This document shows positions 27,504 to 39,014 of a stretch of 64,000 bases of DNA, piece after piece. The translations under genes were made by a program, and so were the position numbers. Source of the stretch: Petrosia ficiformis (Eukaryota > Porifera > Demospongiae > Haplosclerida > Petrosiidae); contig OX345644.1 of the NCBI GenBank assembly GCA_947044365.1, forward strand, positions 6,815,077 through 6,879,076. Reading direction: 5' to 3'. The notes under the pieces are model-generated. The model ran no database searches. It was not told the DNA's origin and saw nothing but the letters and a program-made list of their open reading frames with translations. Within the stretch, counting starts at the first letter, position 1. Each line of letters starts with the position of its first letter.

Positions 27504-28787
27504 TCATTTTGTTTTCTTAGCTTCCACTTGCTCATGATATTCTCGAACGATTTTCTGTACAATATCCTGCCATGTTGGTTGTGTTGGCCAATCTAATTCA
27601 CGATGAGCCTTATCAGCATTAAATGAGTAACTGCGTGTAGCAAAATCTACGGCAGATAAATCCAGACCAGAATGAAATGGAGCGTAGCCTGCTACTTGGT
27701 AGCACATAACATTGAGTACAGCAATGAATGTAGCTATCCATCTTGAAATAGAAAATGGAGGCGGAAAACCCCAAATTGTATCAATGGAACCATTAAGAGT
27801 ATAGCTCATTATATCTTTAATCGTACATGAATCACCAGCAATATGATATACCTGACCAGCAGCAATGGAGGTCATACCGTCTCGTAGTTTCTTCTCTGCT
27901 TGTATGTGTGCTTGTGCACACATATCAACGTCGACAAAGGAAAGCTTGTTTGTACCATCACCAACATAAGCTCCACGATTGTGCAACAATGCTTCAAACA
28001 TAACCGAAGATGGTGACCCTATTATAGAACATCTCAATGAACATGTGTTGAACCCATCGCTGTTAGCTTTTAAAACTATTTTCTCACCTCCTTTCTTTGA
28101 ACCACAATAGGCATTGAGTGATTCTTTAGGAAGTGGGTACATTTCATCTATATTATCGAGTATCTCGTTTCTGTCACCACTCATTAGCACATCACAAGTA
28201 CTAGTATAAATTAACCTAGCCACACCCACTTCTTTACAGACATTAACTATGATTTCGGTACCAGTCTGGTTAACATGGTACAGGTCTGAGTCTTTGGTAC
28301 CAACTTTGGAAATGAGTCCTGCCACATGGAAAACAGCTTCAACTTTGGTCTGTCTCAAAGCTAACAGCACATCTTCTGGATTAGTAATATTTGCTGATAT
28401 ATATGAAGAAATGCCTGATATTCTATCTTCTTCGTCTGGAATAAATAGATCTAGAGAATGAATGTCATAACCACCATCTTTGATCAGATTCTGAACAAGC
28501 CTCTTTCCTAAACTACCGCACCCTCCTGTAACAAGAACTCGGACCTTTGACTCTGTTACGTCACTCACGTTTTCATTGATAACTCTTCTATAGCTTAGCT
28601 TACCAATCTCCTTTTTATTATTAAAATATCTTTTTATCAAAGCATAACACAGTAGAATCAGAAGAGCAAATATTATTAGGTTGCTGATGCTACTCAAAGC
28701 CCAGCTCCATGGTCGATATAACTCCTCAAAAGGATACTCCACTGGTCTCTGAATGACGGCTTTACGTTCAAACATAGGGCAACCCAT
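27504..28787 (-). CDS. NSDHL/3beta-HSD-like sterol dehydrogenase (SDR)
   Basis: Single-exon extended short-chain dehydrogenase. After a membrane segment (NLIIFALLILLCYALI) comes the Rossmann motif VTGGCGSLGKR, then HVAGLISKV, the catalytic YCGSK (YxxxK) with upstream TSTC, and a second hydrophobic patch ISRWIATFIAVLNVM. The last four residues KKTK form a KKXX ER-retrieval signal. This fits NSDHL (sterol-4-alpha-carboxylate 3-dehydrogenase) and related 3beta-HSD/SDR42E enzymes of the ER; which one cannot be decided by eye. I chose the ATG at 28787 (A at -3, G at +4); an in-frame ATG at 28853 with a poor context would add 22 residues, and a TTCCTCAG acceptor lies between them, so the longer start may be intronic or UTR. 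Confidence 0.85.
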   Translation of the reverse strand: MGCPMFERKAVIQRPVEYPFEELYRPWSWALSSISNLIIFALLILLCYALIKRYFNNKKEIGKLSYRRVINENVSDVTESKVRVLVTGGCGSLGKRLVQNLIKDGGYDIHSLDLFIPDEEDRISGISSYISANITNPEDVLLALRQTKVEAVFHVAGLISKVGTKDSDLYHVNQTGTEIIVNVCKEVGVARLIYTSTCDVLMSGDRNEILDNIDEMYPLPKESLNAYCGSKKGGEKIVLKANSDGFNTCSLRCSIIGSPSSVMFEALLHNRGAYVGDGTNKLSFVDVDMCAQAHIQAEKKLRDGMTSIAAGQVYHIAGDSCTIKDIMSYTLNGSIDTIWGFPPPFSISRWIATFIAVLNVMCYQVAGYAPFHSGLDLSAVDFATRSYSFNADKAHRELDWPTQPTWQDIVQKIVREYHEQVEAKKTK

Positions 28788-29030
28788 CTTGTTCACTTTC
28801 AGGGCTGAGGAAGCAGAGGAACCACACCTATAAAGCCACGTGGGTTGGAGCATGCGCAGTAAGTATAATCACGTGTTGACCTCAGAGTATAAGAGTGCTT
28901 GCTGTTCATTCTTTAGCTCAAACTACCTGAGCTAGAGGATCAGGACTGTCAGGACAGAGAAGTAAGATTCTACTTGAATTTCTTATTTTTCATTATTAAT
29001 CTCTTTCTCTGCAGATCGCGTTATACCGAG
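28788..29030. promoter_or_regulatory. Divergent promoter, SDR / NPC2-like 1
   Basis: 243 bp between start codons. CACGTG occurs at 28837-28842 and 28870-28875. The ML gene has a probable 5'-UTR intron: donor GAA|GTAAGATT near 28961 and acceptor TCTGCAG near 29014, so its transcription start is probably near 28890-28930. Confidence 0.5.
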
Positions 29031-29528
29031 ATGTACCTTGTTTCTCTGTTGGTGTTGGTGACAGTTATGTGTCTGTGCCAAAGCTTGCCTCTTAACGATG
29101 TTTTAGCTCCACAGACAGTTGGAAAAAATGAATCGTTTTGGAGAGGATGTGGAACAAAGCATGTTAAAATCAATGATGTTGAAATAGAGGGTTGCGATGG
29201 AGCGCCTTGCAAGATTAGGAAAGGATCAGATGTAAACGTTACTATCAGATTCACTCCCGACCAAGACTATAAAGATCTTATTAATATGGCATGCGCTGAT
29301 ATGCAGGTGGCTTGCGTTAGTTTCGTATTTCCTAACGCAAGAGCTTGTGATGACTTAGTTAATGCCACATGTCCAATGAAAAAGAAGCATGAATACACAG
29401 AGAAGGTAGTTCTTCAACTGAAAGAGGGCTTTCCCACTGTTCGAGTGTCTACCAGGTGGACCATTGATGATCCATACAGACAGGACGAAATGGAAGCATG
29501 TTTTATGCTTGATGTTGACATCTCTTAA
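29031..29528 (+). CDS. NPC2-like ML-domain secreted lipid-binding protein 1
   Basis: 165 residues: signal peptide MYLVSLLVLVTVMCLCQSL, then an ML (MD-2-related lipid-recognition) domain. The NPC2 pattern is clear: CGTKHVKINDVEIEGCDGAP with CKI, VNVTIRFTP, ATCPMKKKHEY, PTVRVSTRWTIDD and CFMLDVDI. All six canonical cysteines are present plus two extra (MACADMQVAC). NPC2 is a lysosomal soluble protein that hands cholesterol to NPC1. The start follows a UTR splice acceptor. Whether it binds sterol or another lipid is not shown by sequence. Confidence 0.88.
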   Translation: MYLVSLLVLVTVMCLCQSLPLNDVLAPQTVGKNESFWRGCGTKHVKINDVEIEGCDGAPCKIRKGSDVNVTIRFTPDQDYKDLINMACADMQVACVSFVFPNARACDDLVNATCPMKKKHEYTEKVVLQLKEGFPTVRVSTRWTIDDPYRQDEMEACFMLDVDIS

Positions 29529-30033
29529 CAGTTGAGTATAGTTACCTATTCCACAGTACAATGTCATTTGTAACCTTTTGTATACTAATAATAACTGTTT
29601 GTGATCTTTGTGTGTGTAATAGGAACAATTTTAACATAACTCCTTGTGTAATCTAACATAACTGTTTTGTGATTCTTGTCTTTTTTAATCAATGATCATT
29701 TCCTTGTTCTGATTACCATATATGGGCATTATTACGACTTTTTGTGGTAACATCACTAAACATGTGACTATGCGATCAAAGATCAGTTTACCATCTGTGT
29801 AAACTTTGTAATTAGCTGTTTTTGATGGCTTCCCATCAAACATCCATTATCAATAATTATTAACATTACTAATTTTAAATAATTATTATTATTAATAATG
29901 GTTAACTAATTTAATAATAATTAATTAAAAAAATTATTAACTACTTTTAATTATTAAACATTAGTAGGGTATATCTCAGTGCATAAATAGGGCTGTTCTT
30001 GTGTTTTATAATAAGTAATAACAGTAAAGCAAG
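29529..30033. other. Intergenic AT-rich sequence between two ML genes
   Basis: About 500 bp with no gene. It holds the 3' UTR of ML gene 1 and, from 29840, TTAATTATTA-type low-complexity DNA containing loose inverted repeats. The promoter for ML gene 2 must be within it; TATAAATA-like CATAAATAGG occurs near 29982. Confidence 0.6.
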
Positions 30034-30492
30034 ATGTACAGCTCTCTCACTATCAGTTGTGTTTTCATTATGCTATCATATTTTTCTCTATCTATTAAAG
30101 GTTGGGATTATTGTCATGGAGAAGGAATTAAGATCAATTCAGTGTATATGAAGAGCTGCTCTCCCTCAGCATCTGTGTGTCAACTTAAGGAACATGCTAA
30201 CCAAACCATCTATGTTACATTCACTCCACTGAATCCTTTTAAGGGATTACATGTTATTGTTAAGGCCACTTTAGCCCCGACAATAAAAAGAGATTTTCCA
30301 CTTGATAATGGTAACGTATGTGAACAAGGAGCTCGGTGTCCATTGAAGAAAGGGGACGAAGAACATGTTCATTTGAGTGTGTATTTAATGGATGGGATTG
30401 CAAATGCTTATCTCCATACCAAGTGGCAGTTTTTGGATGAGTATAATAATACTCAAGGATGCTTTGATCAAATATTTCTAGTCATACATTAG
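30034..30492 (+). CDS. NPC2-like ML-domain secreted lipid-binding protein 2
   Basis: A 152-residue intronless frame: signal peptide MYSSLTISCVFIMLSYFSLS, then DYCHGEGIKINSVYMKSC, VCQLKEHANQTIYVTFTP, ARCPLKKGDEEHV, HTKWQFLDEYNN and GCFDQIFLV. The six ML/NPC2 cysteines are present without the extra pair of its neighbour. It is strongly diverged from gene 1 and likely an older tandem duplicate. It converges on GRIPAP1 (216 bp). Confidence 0.86.
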   Translation: MYSSLTISCVFIMLSYFSLSIKGWDYCHGEGIKINSVYMKSCSPSASVCQLKEHANQTIYVTFTPLNPFKGLHVIVKATLAPTIKRDFPLDNGNVCEQGARCPLKKGDEEHVHLSVYLMDGIANAYLHTKWQFLDEYNNTQGCFDQIFLVIH

Positions 30493-30708
30493 TGATACAC
30501 GCGAACCACATGAAGAATGCACACCACACCCACTCCAGAACAGGCAACATCACATCTGAATACACCAATATATATATATATATATATATATATCACGCAC
30601 TAATTGCTGAATACTTATCACATGAACAATACCATATCAAATTTTTGTTATCATTTTTGTTAAAAATTATAATTCAACATTTAATTATATAATTATTGTT
30701 GTGTTCAC

Positions 30709-33405
30709 TTATGAAGTGTCATCAGTCGATATCTTGTTAGATTCGGTATATTTATGAAGTTCTGATGAAAGCATTTCTACGTTCTACAAAAATATATATA
30801 AATCCATACTAATGATTAACATACCCTATGCTATACAGCCAGGGGAATTACAAATACTGACATTATAATAGAGGTACACACAAACCTCTTGCAAATGAAT
30901 ATTCTTCATTAATGCCTCTTCTAATGCTCTCTGCATCTTCCTGTTAACTTCAGCCATGGTATCTTCTCTACCAGGAGTCTTGGCCCATTGTACTAATCTC
31001 ATAGGTGACATTTTGTTGTGTCCAGTTGGTTGTGATAAAGTGTGATCTTTGAGAGGAGATAAAATGAGATAAGCTCAGCATACACTAGTCATCATTGAAT
31101 ACTCAACAATATTGACTAGTGTATTTGTTACATGAAAGACTGAAGGAAGAAGTGTAGCATGTAACTGAAGTCTGCTCACGTTCATGATGACCTCAAAATT
31201 ATGATTTTATATGTAATATAGTGTATAGTTTTAATGTCATATGATTAATACATGATTATACTGTAACTACATACACAAACAAAAAAGAACAGGAAGGATA
31301 ATTATATGAAAATGGTGAAGTTAAAATGATAGTTGGTCATTCTAAACCAAAGTTATAAACATTTTTCTGAGGTCATGGTGAACATGAATGACCTCTATTA
31401 CATATATAATTACAATCAACAATGTTGATTAGTGTATATTAGGCTTAATCAATTAATGTAACACGACATTAATTTAATAAGAGGGTGTGGTCAGTAGAGT
31501 CTTAATTACCTGAAAGATATCTTAATTAATTTAATAAGAGGGTGTGGTCACTACGTGTTTTAATCACCTGTTTTATTTTCCATGAAATAGTTTTGTATAA
31601 TAGATGATTTTTTAAGCACATCTTCAGCTAACACTGACGTGTTTGTTTCCAAATGATATACTTTCTCTTCCAGCTGCCATTTATCATGTTGTAAATGAGT
31701 GATTCTATCCAGAAGACTTTGAGTGTCATCACTATTAACATCATCAGTTGATATAGTAGGCTAAATGAATAGATGAATTTATGAATTTATAGGAGTATCG
31801 AATGAATTGAATAAATGATAATTATAAATATATGAAATTAATGGATGAATGAATGAATGAATGAATGAATGAATGAATAGATGAATGGATGGATAAACAG
31901 AGGGATAGATAGATGAATGGATGAACAGAGGGATAGATAGATGAATGGATGAACAGAGGGATAGATAGATGAATGGATGAACAGAGGGATAGATAGATGA
32001 ATGGATGGATAAACAGAGGGATAGATAGATAGATGAATGGATGAACAGAGGGATAGATAGATGAATGGATGAACAGAGGGATAGATAGATTGATGAATGA
32101 ATAGATGAATAGATGGATAGATTTATCCCTTATCTATTCACAATGCACATATCAATATTACCTGTAGTGTACTCAGTAGTGATGTGTTTGGACTAGAAGG
32201 AGTATCAATACCTCTTATTGAAGACAGGCTACTCTCTCTATTTGTAAATATATAATATTATAACTACATGTGTATATGTACACGCGCAATCTGATTGGTC
32301 AAAGTATTTAACTAAGCAATCTGATTGGTCAAAGTATTTATCTATCTAGTACATACCTACTATGTCTAGAAGAATTATCATTACTTTGTTCACGTGTAAT
32401 GGATGTACTATAGAATTGGGTGTGGTCAACTCCTTTAATATCGGAGATTTGTTGTTGAAGTTTCTCTTCACGTTTTTGAAATTGTTGTATTTGACGTTTC
32501 AAATCTTTTATCTAATGAAGGGTGTGATGTCATAATGGGTGTGGTCATATTGTGATGTCATAATGGGTGTGGTTATATTGTGATGTCATAATGGGTGTGG
32601 TCATATTTTAATGTCATAATGGGTGTGGTTATATTGTGATGTCATAACGGGTGTGGTTATATTGTGATGTCATAATGGGTGTGGTTATATTGTGATGTCA
32701 TAATGGGTGTGGTTATATTGTGATGTCATAATGGGTGTGGTTATATTGTGATGTCATAATGGGTGTTGCTATTAACCAATCCAGCAGATTTTCTCTCCAC
32801 TATTTTCACAGCACTCCCTTTCTCGTCCAATTCCTCCTCAAGTACAGTAACTTGGTTTAATAATTCTTCATTCTTAATTTGATTCGTACTCAATTCATTT
32901 CTTAATGATGTCATATCAGCTTCATACTTCACTTCTAAATCTTCTAGTGATTTCTGAAGCTCAATCTTCTCTGCATCAAATTCTATCTGAAATAGTTATA
33001 ACAATTACTATACACATAACCTAGAGACAAGTGATGTGTAAATGATGTCATAAAGTGATGTAAAATGATGTCATAGTGATGTAAAATGATGTCATAATTT
33101 ATAGTGATGTAAATGATGTCAGAGTGATGTAAAATGATGTCATATATGATGTATCATAAAGTGATGTAAAAGATGTCATAGTGATGTAATATGATGTCAT
33201 GTGATGTAAAATATATTACCCTTATTTTTTGTAAGGTTTCTTCATGAGTTGACTTTATATTCTCAAATTTCACAACTTTCTCTTTCAAATCATTGAGTTC
33301 CTCTATTGTTATCAATAATTCACGATTACGTCCTTTCTCTATCTCAAGTTCATTACGAATATCTTCTATTTCTTTCTGTTTAAGAATAGACAGATAGATA
33401 GATAG

Positions 33406-33440
<35 letters not shown>

Positions 33441-35332
33441 GATGCAGAGAGAGGCGCATATAAACCTGATATTTTGATATAGCTTCATCTTCCTTTTTTT
33501 TTAGTTCAGAGGCAGTTTCTTGATCTTTTATAGCAATCTCATCAAGTAGGGACTTCCTCTTTTCAGCCAACTAAAATATCATAATTCATTAATGAGTCAT
33601 GAATAATTAATTGACCATTAATTACCTTATTAATTGCTTTTATTTCTTCTTCTAGTTTTATCTTATCTTCTCTGACAGACAGAAGCTGATCAGCTAAATT
33701 ATCGCTTGCTTGTCTAGCCTCAAGCACCTCTTCTTCAAATTGTTTACACTTAGTCTTCTCTTCGCCAAGATAGCCTTTTGTAAGCTGTAGCTCACGACTG
33801 AGCTCATCTAATAATGTCTGGAGAAGAATGAAGTGTGTGTGTGTGTGTGTGTGTGGGTGGATCAATACAGTACCTTTGTTTCATCTCTCTCTTTAGTCAA
33901 TGCTACTTGTAACTATGAATTAAGATATAGTAAACAGATAGACACACACACATACACACACACACCTCGGAATAGTGATTACATTTCAATTGCAGTTCTT
34001 CTTTTTCAGTTCTAAAAATATGAATGGATAGATAGATGAATCAATGGATATAGATAAATGGATGGAATCAATGGATAGATAGACGAATCAATGGATAGAT
34101 AGATGAATCAATGGATAGATAGATGGATGGAATCAATGGATAGATAGATGAATTGATAGATAGATAGATAGATATAATCTTACCTGAGTATTGACATTTG
34201 ATGAGTTATTTCAAAATTATTTCTTGTTGCCTAGCAAATTAAGTTAACTAAAATATAATCATAAATATTAACCCTTTCTTTACTTCATTTCTTTTCTCAA
34301 GTTCTTCAGTGATTTTTTCCAATTGTTCTTGTAAACGGGTTATAATATCCTGTTTCTCTTGTACCATCATGTCATGTGACTTTCTGTAAGTAGTCACATG
34401 ATAATTACATGATTATCACGATTCATACAACATACCTATTTTCAGTAATTAATGACTCTTTCTCTTCCTGCAGTTGTACTAAACTTTATAAACAAACATA
34501 CAAATAGCAAGATCACATGACATATTAATTGTTAACTACCTTTCTTGTTTCTTCCTAACTTTCTCATTAAGTCTGTCTACCTCATTATTTAATTCAGATA
34601 TGATCTTTCGTTCCCTCTCCTCCACACTTGTAAGCCGTTCCTGTAATAATTTCTTCTCCTCTTCTAATGTAGCAACACTCAATTGTAATGATGATACTGG
34701 AGGGTGTGGTCATAATTAATAATTAAGAAATGATTAATATGTATGAACCTTCAATAGATGCAATGGGATTATCAGTTTGATCACTATGAGTAGTATCTTG
34801 ATCTGGTGATGTCTGACACTGTAGAGCTATAGTGATTGGATGGATGAATGGATGGATGAATGGATGGATGGATGGATGAATGGATGGATGAATGGATGGA
34901 TGAATGGATGGATGAATGGATGAATGGATGGATGGATGAATGGACAAATGGATGGATGGATGAATGGATGGATGGATGAATGAGTGGATGGATGGATGGA
35001 TGAATCAATGGATGAATCAATGGATGAATGGATGGATAGATGGATTAATGGAGAAATGGATGGATGGATGAATGGATGTTTACTAAATGAAAGAATTGAT
35101 ATACGATAAAACTAGAGTAACAAGGGAATTTAGAAAATACATTATTAATCTCACATTGGAAAGATTTCTGTAGAGCTACATTCTCAGCTTTTAATCTTGT
35201 TAATTCAGGAGTTCCATTATCTTTAGACTTAACCTGTTTCTTTAACTGTTCATTGACTTCACAAACCTACAATATGAATATATATACATACATACATACA
35301 CACACACATACATACATACATACATACATACA

Positions 35333-35364
<32 letters not shown>

Positions 35365-35981
35365 CACATACATACACACATACATACATACACACATACA
35401 TACATACATACATATACAGAGACACAGACATACATACATACATACGTACATACATACATACATAGAGTCACAGACATACATTGGCTAATTCATCCATTAA
35501 TGTTTTGTTTTGTAGTTTAAAATCTTCCTCTTGTGTATGTAGTCTATTCAATAAACTATCATTATCTTCAATTAACAATTGATATTCTCTGGCTTTCTTA
35601 CTCCTTTGAATTGTCTAGAGATAGGAGGGACAGTTAAGAGATGAGCAATGGAGAAGAAGTGTGGATGGATTGAGATGTTGAAGTGGATAGAGGACAGATA
35701 ATGAGAGGAGTAATTACTTTATTAGATTTATCTAAGTCTTTATGAAGTGTCTGTATAGAGTCTTGTAGCTGATGTAATTCTGTTATATCAAGATTTAGTA
35801 TATCACGTGATAGTCATGTGATCAACATACCATTCTCAATTTTCGCATTGTCTTCTTTCAATTGATAATTAGTTGTTCGTAAATCAATTAATTGTGTCTG
35901 TAAGTAAATAGTAAATAGTACATACATAATATGGTAATGAAGAGATATTAATTACATTAAGAGGCTCTGGTAATTAATTAC

Positions 35982-36020
<39 letters not shown>

Positions 36021-36101
36021 AATTGTCTATGTTTCAAGACATTAAACATGTACCTGCAAACGTGTGAATTCTTCTTGATCAATTGATATTTTTTCATCCA
36101 T
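30709..36101 (-). CDS. GRIPAP1: GRIP1-associated protein 1 (coiled-coil endosomal protein)
   Basis: Many small exons encoding mostly coiled coil. The start (36101) gives [16 protein letters not shown], the next exons [28 protein letters not shown] and [14 protein letters not shown]; internal exons include [15 protein letters not shown]; the end gives [19 protein letters not shown] and [16 protein letters not shown], stop at 30709-30711. These match GRIPAP1/GRASP1 at N-terminus, middle and C-terminus. GRASP1 is a neuronal Rab4 effector that links early to recycling endosomes; a neuron-free animal would use it for general endosome recycling (inference). Introns hold many GGAT, GATA, TACA and 27-bp repeats. 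Head-to-head with SSR4. Confidence 0.9.
31838..32125. repeat. GAATGGATGAACAGAGGGAT minisatellite in GRIPAP1 intron
   Basis: (GAAT)n followed by about seven ~28-bp units GATAGATAGATGAATGGATG + AACAGAGG. Confidence 0.9.
32520..32768. repeat. 27-bp minisatellite (TGATGTCATAATGGGTGTGG) in GRIPAP1 intron
   Basis: Nine or so tandem units of TGTGATGTCATAATGGGTGT + GGTTATA. Each contains TGATGTCA, a CRE-like octamer. The last copy abuts an exon (32741-32932 region). Confidence 0.9.
33020..33215. repeat. GTGATGTAAAATGATGTCATA repeats in GRIPAP1 intron
   Basis: About nine imperfect 15-25-bp units, related in sequence to the 32.5-kb array through the shared TGATGTCATA core. Confidence 0.8.
34830..35075. 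repeat. GGAT/GAAT microsatellite in GRIPAP1 intron
   Basis: About 240 bp of (GGAT)n interrupted by GAAT. Frames rich in His-Pro-Ser-Ile on minus are artefacts. Confidence 0.9.
35280..35480. repeat. TACA/CACA microsatellite in GRIPAP1 intron
   Basis: About 185 bp of (CATA)n with CACA interruptions, ending in a GAGACACAGACA variant. Confidence 0.9.
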
Positions 36102-36203
36102 GTTGGGAAGGTACAAGGTAGATAAGTCACGTGGTGAAATGCTGACTTGGCACATTTGTCACGTGTTCAAACTACAATTAGAAGAAGGGTTCATTGTTTA
36201 GTG
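36102..36203. promoter_or_regulatory. Divergent promoter, GRIPAP1 / SSR4, with two CACGTG boxes
   Basis: Only 102 bp separate the start codons. Two E-boxes, GTCACGTGGT (36126-36135) and GTCACGTGTT (36158-36167), lie 32 bp apart, so both genes probably share control by a bHLH factor of the USF/MITF/TFE type (inference). Confidence 0.55.
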
Positions 36204-36279
36204 ATGGATTATACATATTTTATGATGTGTTTGGCCATGTTCTTTATTAGTCTACCAATATACACTAAAGGTATTACTA

Positions 36280-36325
<46 letters not shown>

Positions 36326-37204
36326 TGGTGTAGGTAAATGTGTGAGTCCGAAAGTAGTGAGTACTTCTACATACTCAACACCTGATGTTCTGTTTTCATC
36401 CGATACTGTATATAGTATAATATTATCAGTTACATGTCAAGATAATCAGGTATTAATGAGTATATATAGATGATTAGAATATTATAATTATTTATATTGG
36501 TCTCCTAGCAACCATCATTATATGCTCTTATTGATGATCAATTAATTCCGGTAACGAAGGAGTTGGGTACTAATCAATATCAGGTATTGTGTGTGTACTG
36601 ATGTGTTACTATAGATTAGGAAATGTTCGCTGATAATGGCCACCTCTCGTCACGCAAAAATTAAATTTCAATATTTTGCTTTTTTAAAATTAGAACTAAT
36701 ATGGTATATAAAATTATTTAACCTTCATATCTCGAATCATGAAATATTATTGTAGTATAGTATGGTATGGTATAAGAATTATAGTGTGTGTATAGGTGAT
36801 TATATCTATAATAGTATTTTTATAATTATATTTTGATAGGTAAGCTGGACACGGCCACATGATAAACCTCCATCAAGTTCTCTTGTGGTTAGTTTCTATG
36901 ACGACGAAGGTGCATCATCGTTCAGAAAAGTGGGTGTGGTTTTGTTTGACTATTTTTAATTAACTTGCAATTTTATAGAGCATTAGATACGAAGAGGAGA
37001 TTAAAGTCTCACCATTGTTTGATGTAACTTTAGATTATAAGGTTTGTTGCCATGGTTACTTGATTTCATGGTTACCATAGTTACATGTCCTGTCCTTAGG
37101 GTATCAAGAGGGCTAGTATAATAGCTCCGGGATTCATAGCTATGTGTCTTGCTCTCTTTATATGGTATTTAGCTAATACCACACGTCAAAAGCTGCAACA
37201 ATAG
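36204..37204 (+). CDS. SSR4: Translocon-associated protein subunit delta (TRAP-delta)
   Basis: Several short exons. Signal peptide MDYTYFMMCLAMFFISLPIY, then KCVSPKVVSTSTYSTPDVL, an immunoglobulin-like lumenal domain with YSIILSVTCQ (the family's paired cysteines), YQVSWTRPHDK and FYDDEGASSFRK, and a C-terminal membrane helix FIAMCLALFIWYLANT with a short cytosolic tail RQKLQQ. TRAP assists Sec61 in moving nascent proteins into the ER and in N-glycosylation. Length and order match SSR4. An intron at 36271-36335 is a TA repeat. Confidence 0.9.
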
Positions 37205-37288
37205 ATCATTTGTTAGCTTGTTTATCAATAATTTGGTTTCATTTATAAAATATTATTTCTGATAAAATGAATTATTAAGTGAAATATT

Positions 37289-38845
37289 TTATGATTCATT
37301 TTGAATAGTTCTTGCTAGCTGTTCAATAGCTCTTCGTTTCTGTAACCTCACTCTCCGTTTCTGAAATACAACAGCTAATAATATTCTATAATATTCTATA
37401 AATAGTAACAATCGCACTTACCTTGCTAAGACTAACCCTGTCATTTACTATACAATCTGGTTTTGATTGTCTAGATCTCTTCTTTACAGATAAAGGGTTT
37501 GGTCCTTTTGGGAACTTTCTTTTTCTCCTTTTAGTGACCTCATTAGTTTTTTTAGTTTGATTCAATTTAGTGATAACTGATTGTTCATATTTTGAAGGAT
37601 TTATTTTGTCATTAGAAACCTAAAAATAGTAACAAAGCTTTAATTATATCTAAAAATAGTAACAGAGCTATAATATCTAAAAATAGTAACAACTATAATT
37701 ATAATATCTAATAACAGTGACAAGTACAGTGGAAAATAGCTAATTATACTATTACTAGTAAAATGACTTTGACTGCTATTATTAGTAACATCAATACATT
37801 TATTAATAGTAACATGACTTCTATTATTAGTAACATCAATACATTTATTAATAGTAACATGACTGCTATTATTAGTAACATCAATACATTTATTAATAGT
37901 AACATGACTTCTATTATTAGTAACACCAATGCATCTATTAATAGCTACATACCTGATTATCTATTAATAGTAATATACCTGATCAGCTTTAGAAGTAGAT
38001 GCAATAGAAGGTGATTCTAATACAATAGTATTACGTACAATATGTAGTAGAGGAATACCTGTATGTATATATGTAATGAAATTACTATCTAAAATAATAT
38101 GTTGTTTGTTAACCTGGCCTTTCTTTAAGATTATATTTCAAATCTAAATCTTGTGTGGCGATACAATAATGATGATCATTAGTATCTCCTGAATAAATAA
38201 TAGACTGAGTGATTAACCTATGACTTCTTCAATACTACATTACATCTATCACATGACTAACCTATTACACATCACATGACCAACCAACCAACCAATATCA
38301 CATGTATTAATCCCACATCACATGACCATCCAACCCATATCACATGACAAACATACTACATTCATCCCATATCACATGACCAAGCAACCCATATTAACCT
38401 ATAAACTCATTAATACACTGTGCTGCTGGTAAGTGTTTCTTGTGACCACATCTCCTTTGTTGAAACCGGTTAGCGATATAATAAGCACCTTTTAATTCAT
38501 CACCTAGAGATTTTAGCTCGTTAAGTATACATCTAGTAGTCACTATAATTAATTAATAATCAATGAATATTAATGAGTTACGTCTCGTATAATTATCCCA
38601 CCTAATTGTATATTGCCTCCTAGATATTTAGGTAGTTGTTCTTTTATTAATATCTTTCCCTGAAGAGCTGCTTGACAAAATGTACCATCAACTGTATATA
38701 TATATATATATATACCAACCAATCGGATTACATTATTATAAATATATAGTTACATACCTAATATTTGATAGGGTTCACGTAGTCCAAAATGTATTTTATG
38801 AAATGATATGATCTTTCTAGCATGTTTATATCTCTTTATCTTCAT
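37289..38845 (-). CDS. UTP23: rRNA-processing factor UTP23 (PIN-like domain)
   Basis: Multi-exon gene starting MKIKRYKHARKIISFHKIHF and continuing GLREPYQIL, VDGTFCQAALQGKI, TTRCILNELKSLGDELKGAY, HHYCIATQD and RPGIPLLHIV. A basic tail contains the KGPNPLS motif typical of UTP23 and ends RAIEQLARTIQNES. The PIN-like fold uses cysteines and histidine (RRCGHKKH, QCINE) as a zinc site. UTP23 is a nucleolar small-subunit processome component needed for removal of snR30/U17 and 18S rRNA maturation. It is head-to-head with the VWA gene (169 bp). Confidence 0.93.
37620..37985. repeat. 47-bp-class minisatellite in UTP23 intron
   Basis: Tandem units reading ATTATTAGTAACATCAATAC and ATTTATTAATAGTAACATGA; the unit is similar in composition to the 9.9-10.6-kb EEA1 intron array (TATTAATAGTAAC). 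Confidence 0.85.
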
Positions 38846-39014
38846 AACTGAACCACGTGGTATGAAAAGGTGTGGAATGTTAATTATAATTGCATTTTAA
38901 ATAACTGTTTCTAAAAATAAAGATGATGTCATTAATTAAAATATTATAATTAGAATGCTTTGTCATTTCTAGTATCTATAAAAGGGAAAGGTAATCTGAT
39001 GTATCATATCAATA
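38846..39014. promoter_or_regulatory. Divergent promoter, UTP23 / VWA gene
   Basis: 169 bp between start codons, with an ACCACGTGGT palindrome (38852-38861) only a few bases upstream of the UTP23 start and a TATAAAAGG box at 38978 that suits the VWA gene. Confidence 0.55.

Noticed and set aside
28974..29030. Upstream in-frame extension of NPC2-like 1
   Set aside because: It crosses a CTCTGCAG splice acceptor; the signal peptide fits the ATG at 29031.
32284..32340. Duplicated CAATCTGATTGGTCAAAGTA as CCAAT-box regulatory pair
   Set aside because: Two 26-bp copies inside a GRIPAP1 intron far from a start site; more likely local duplication, and no further evidence.
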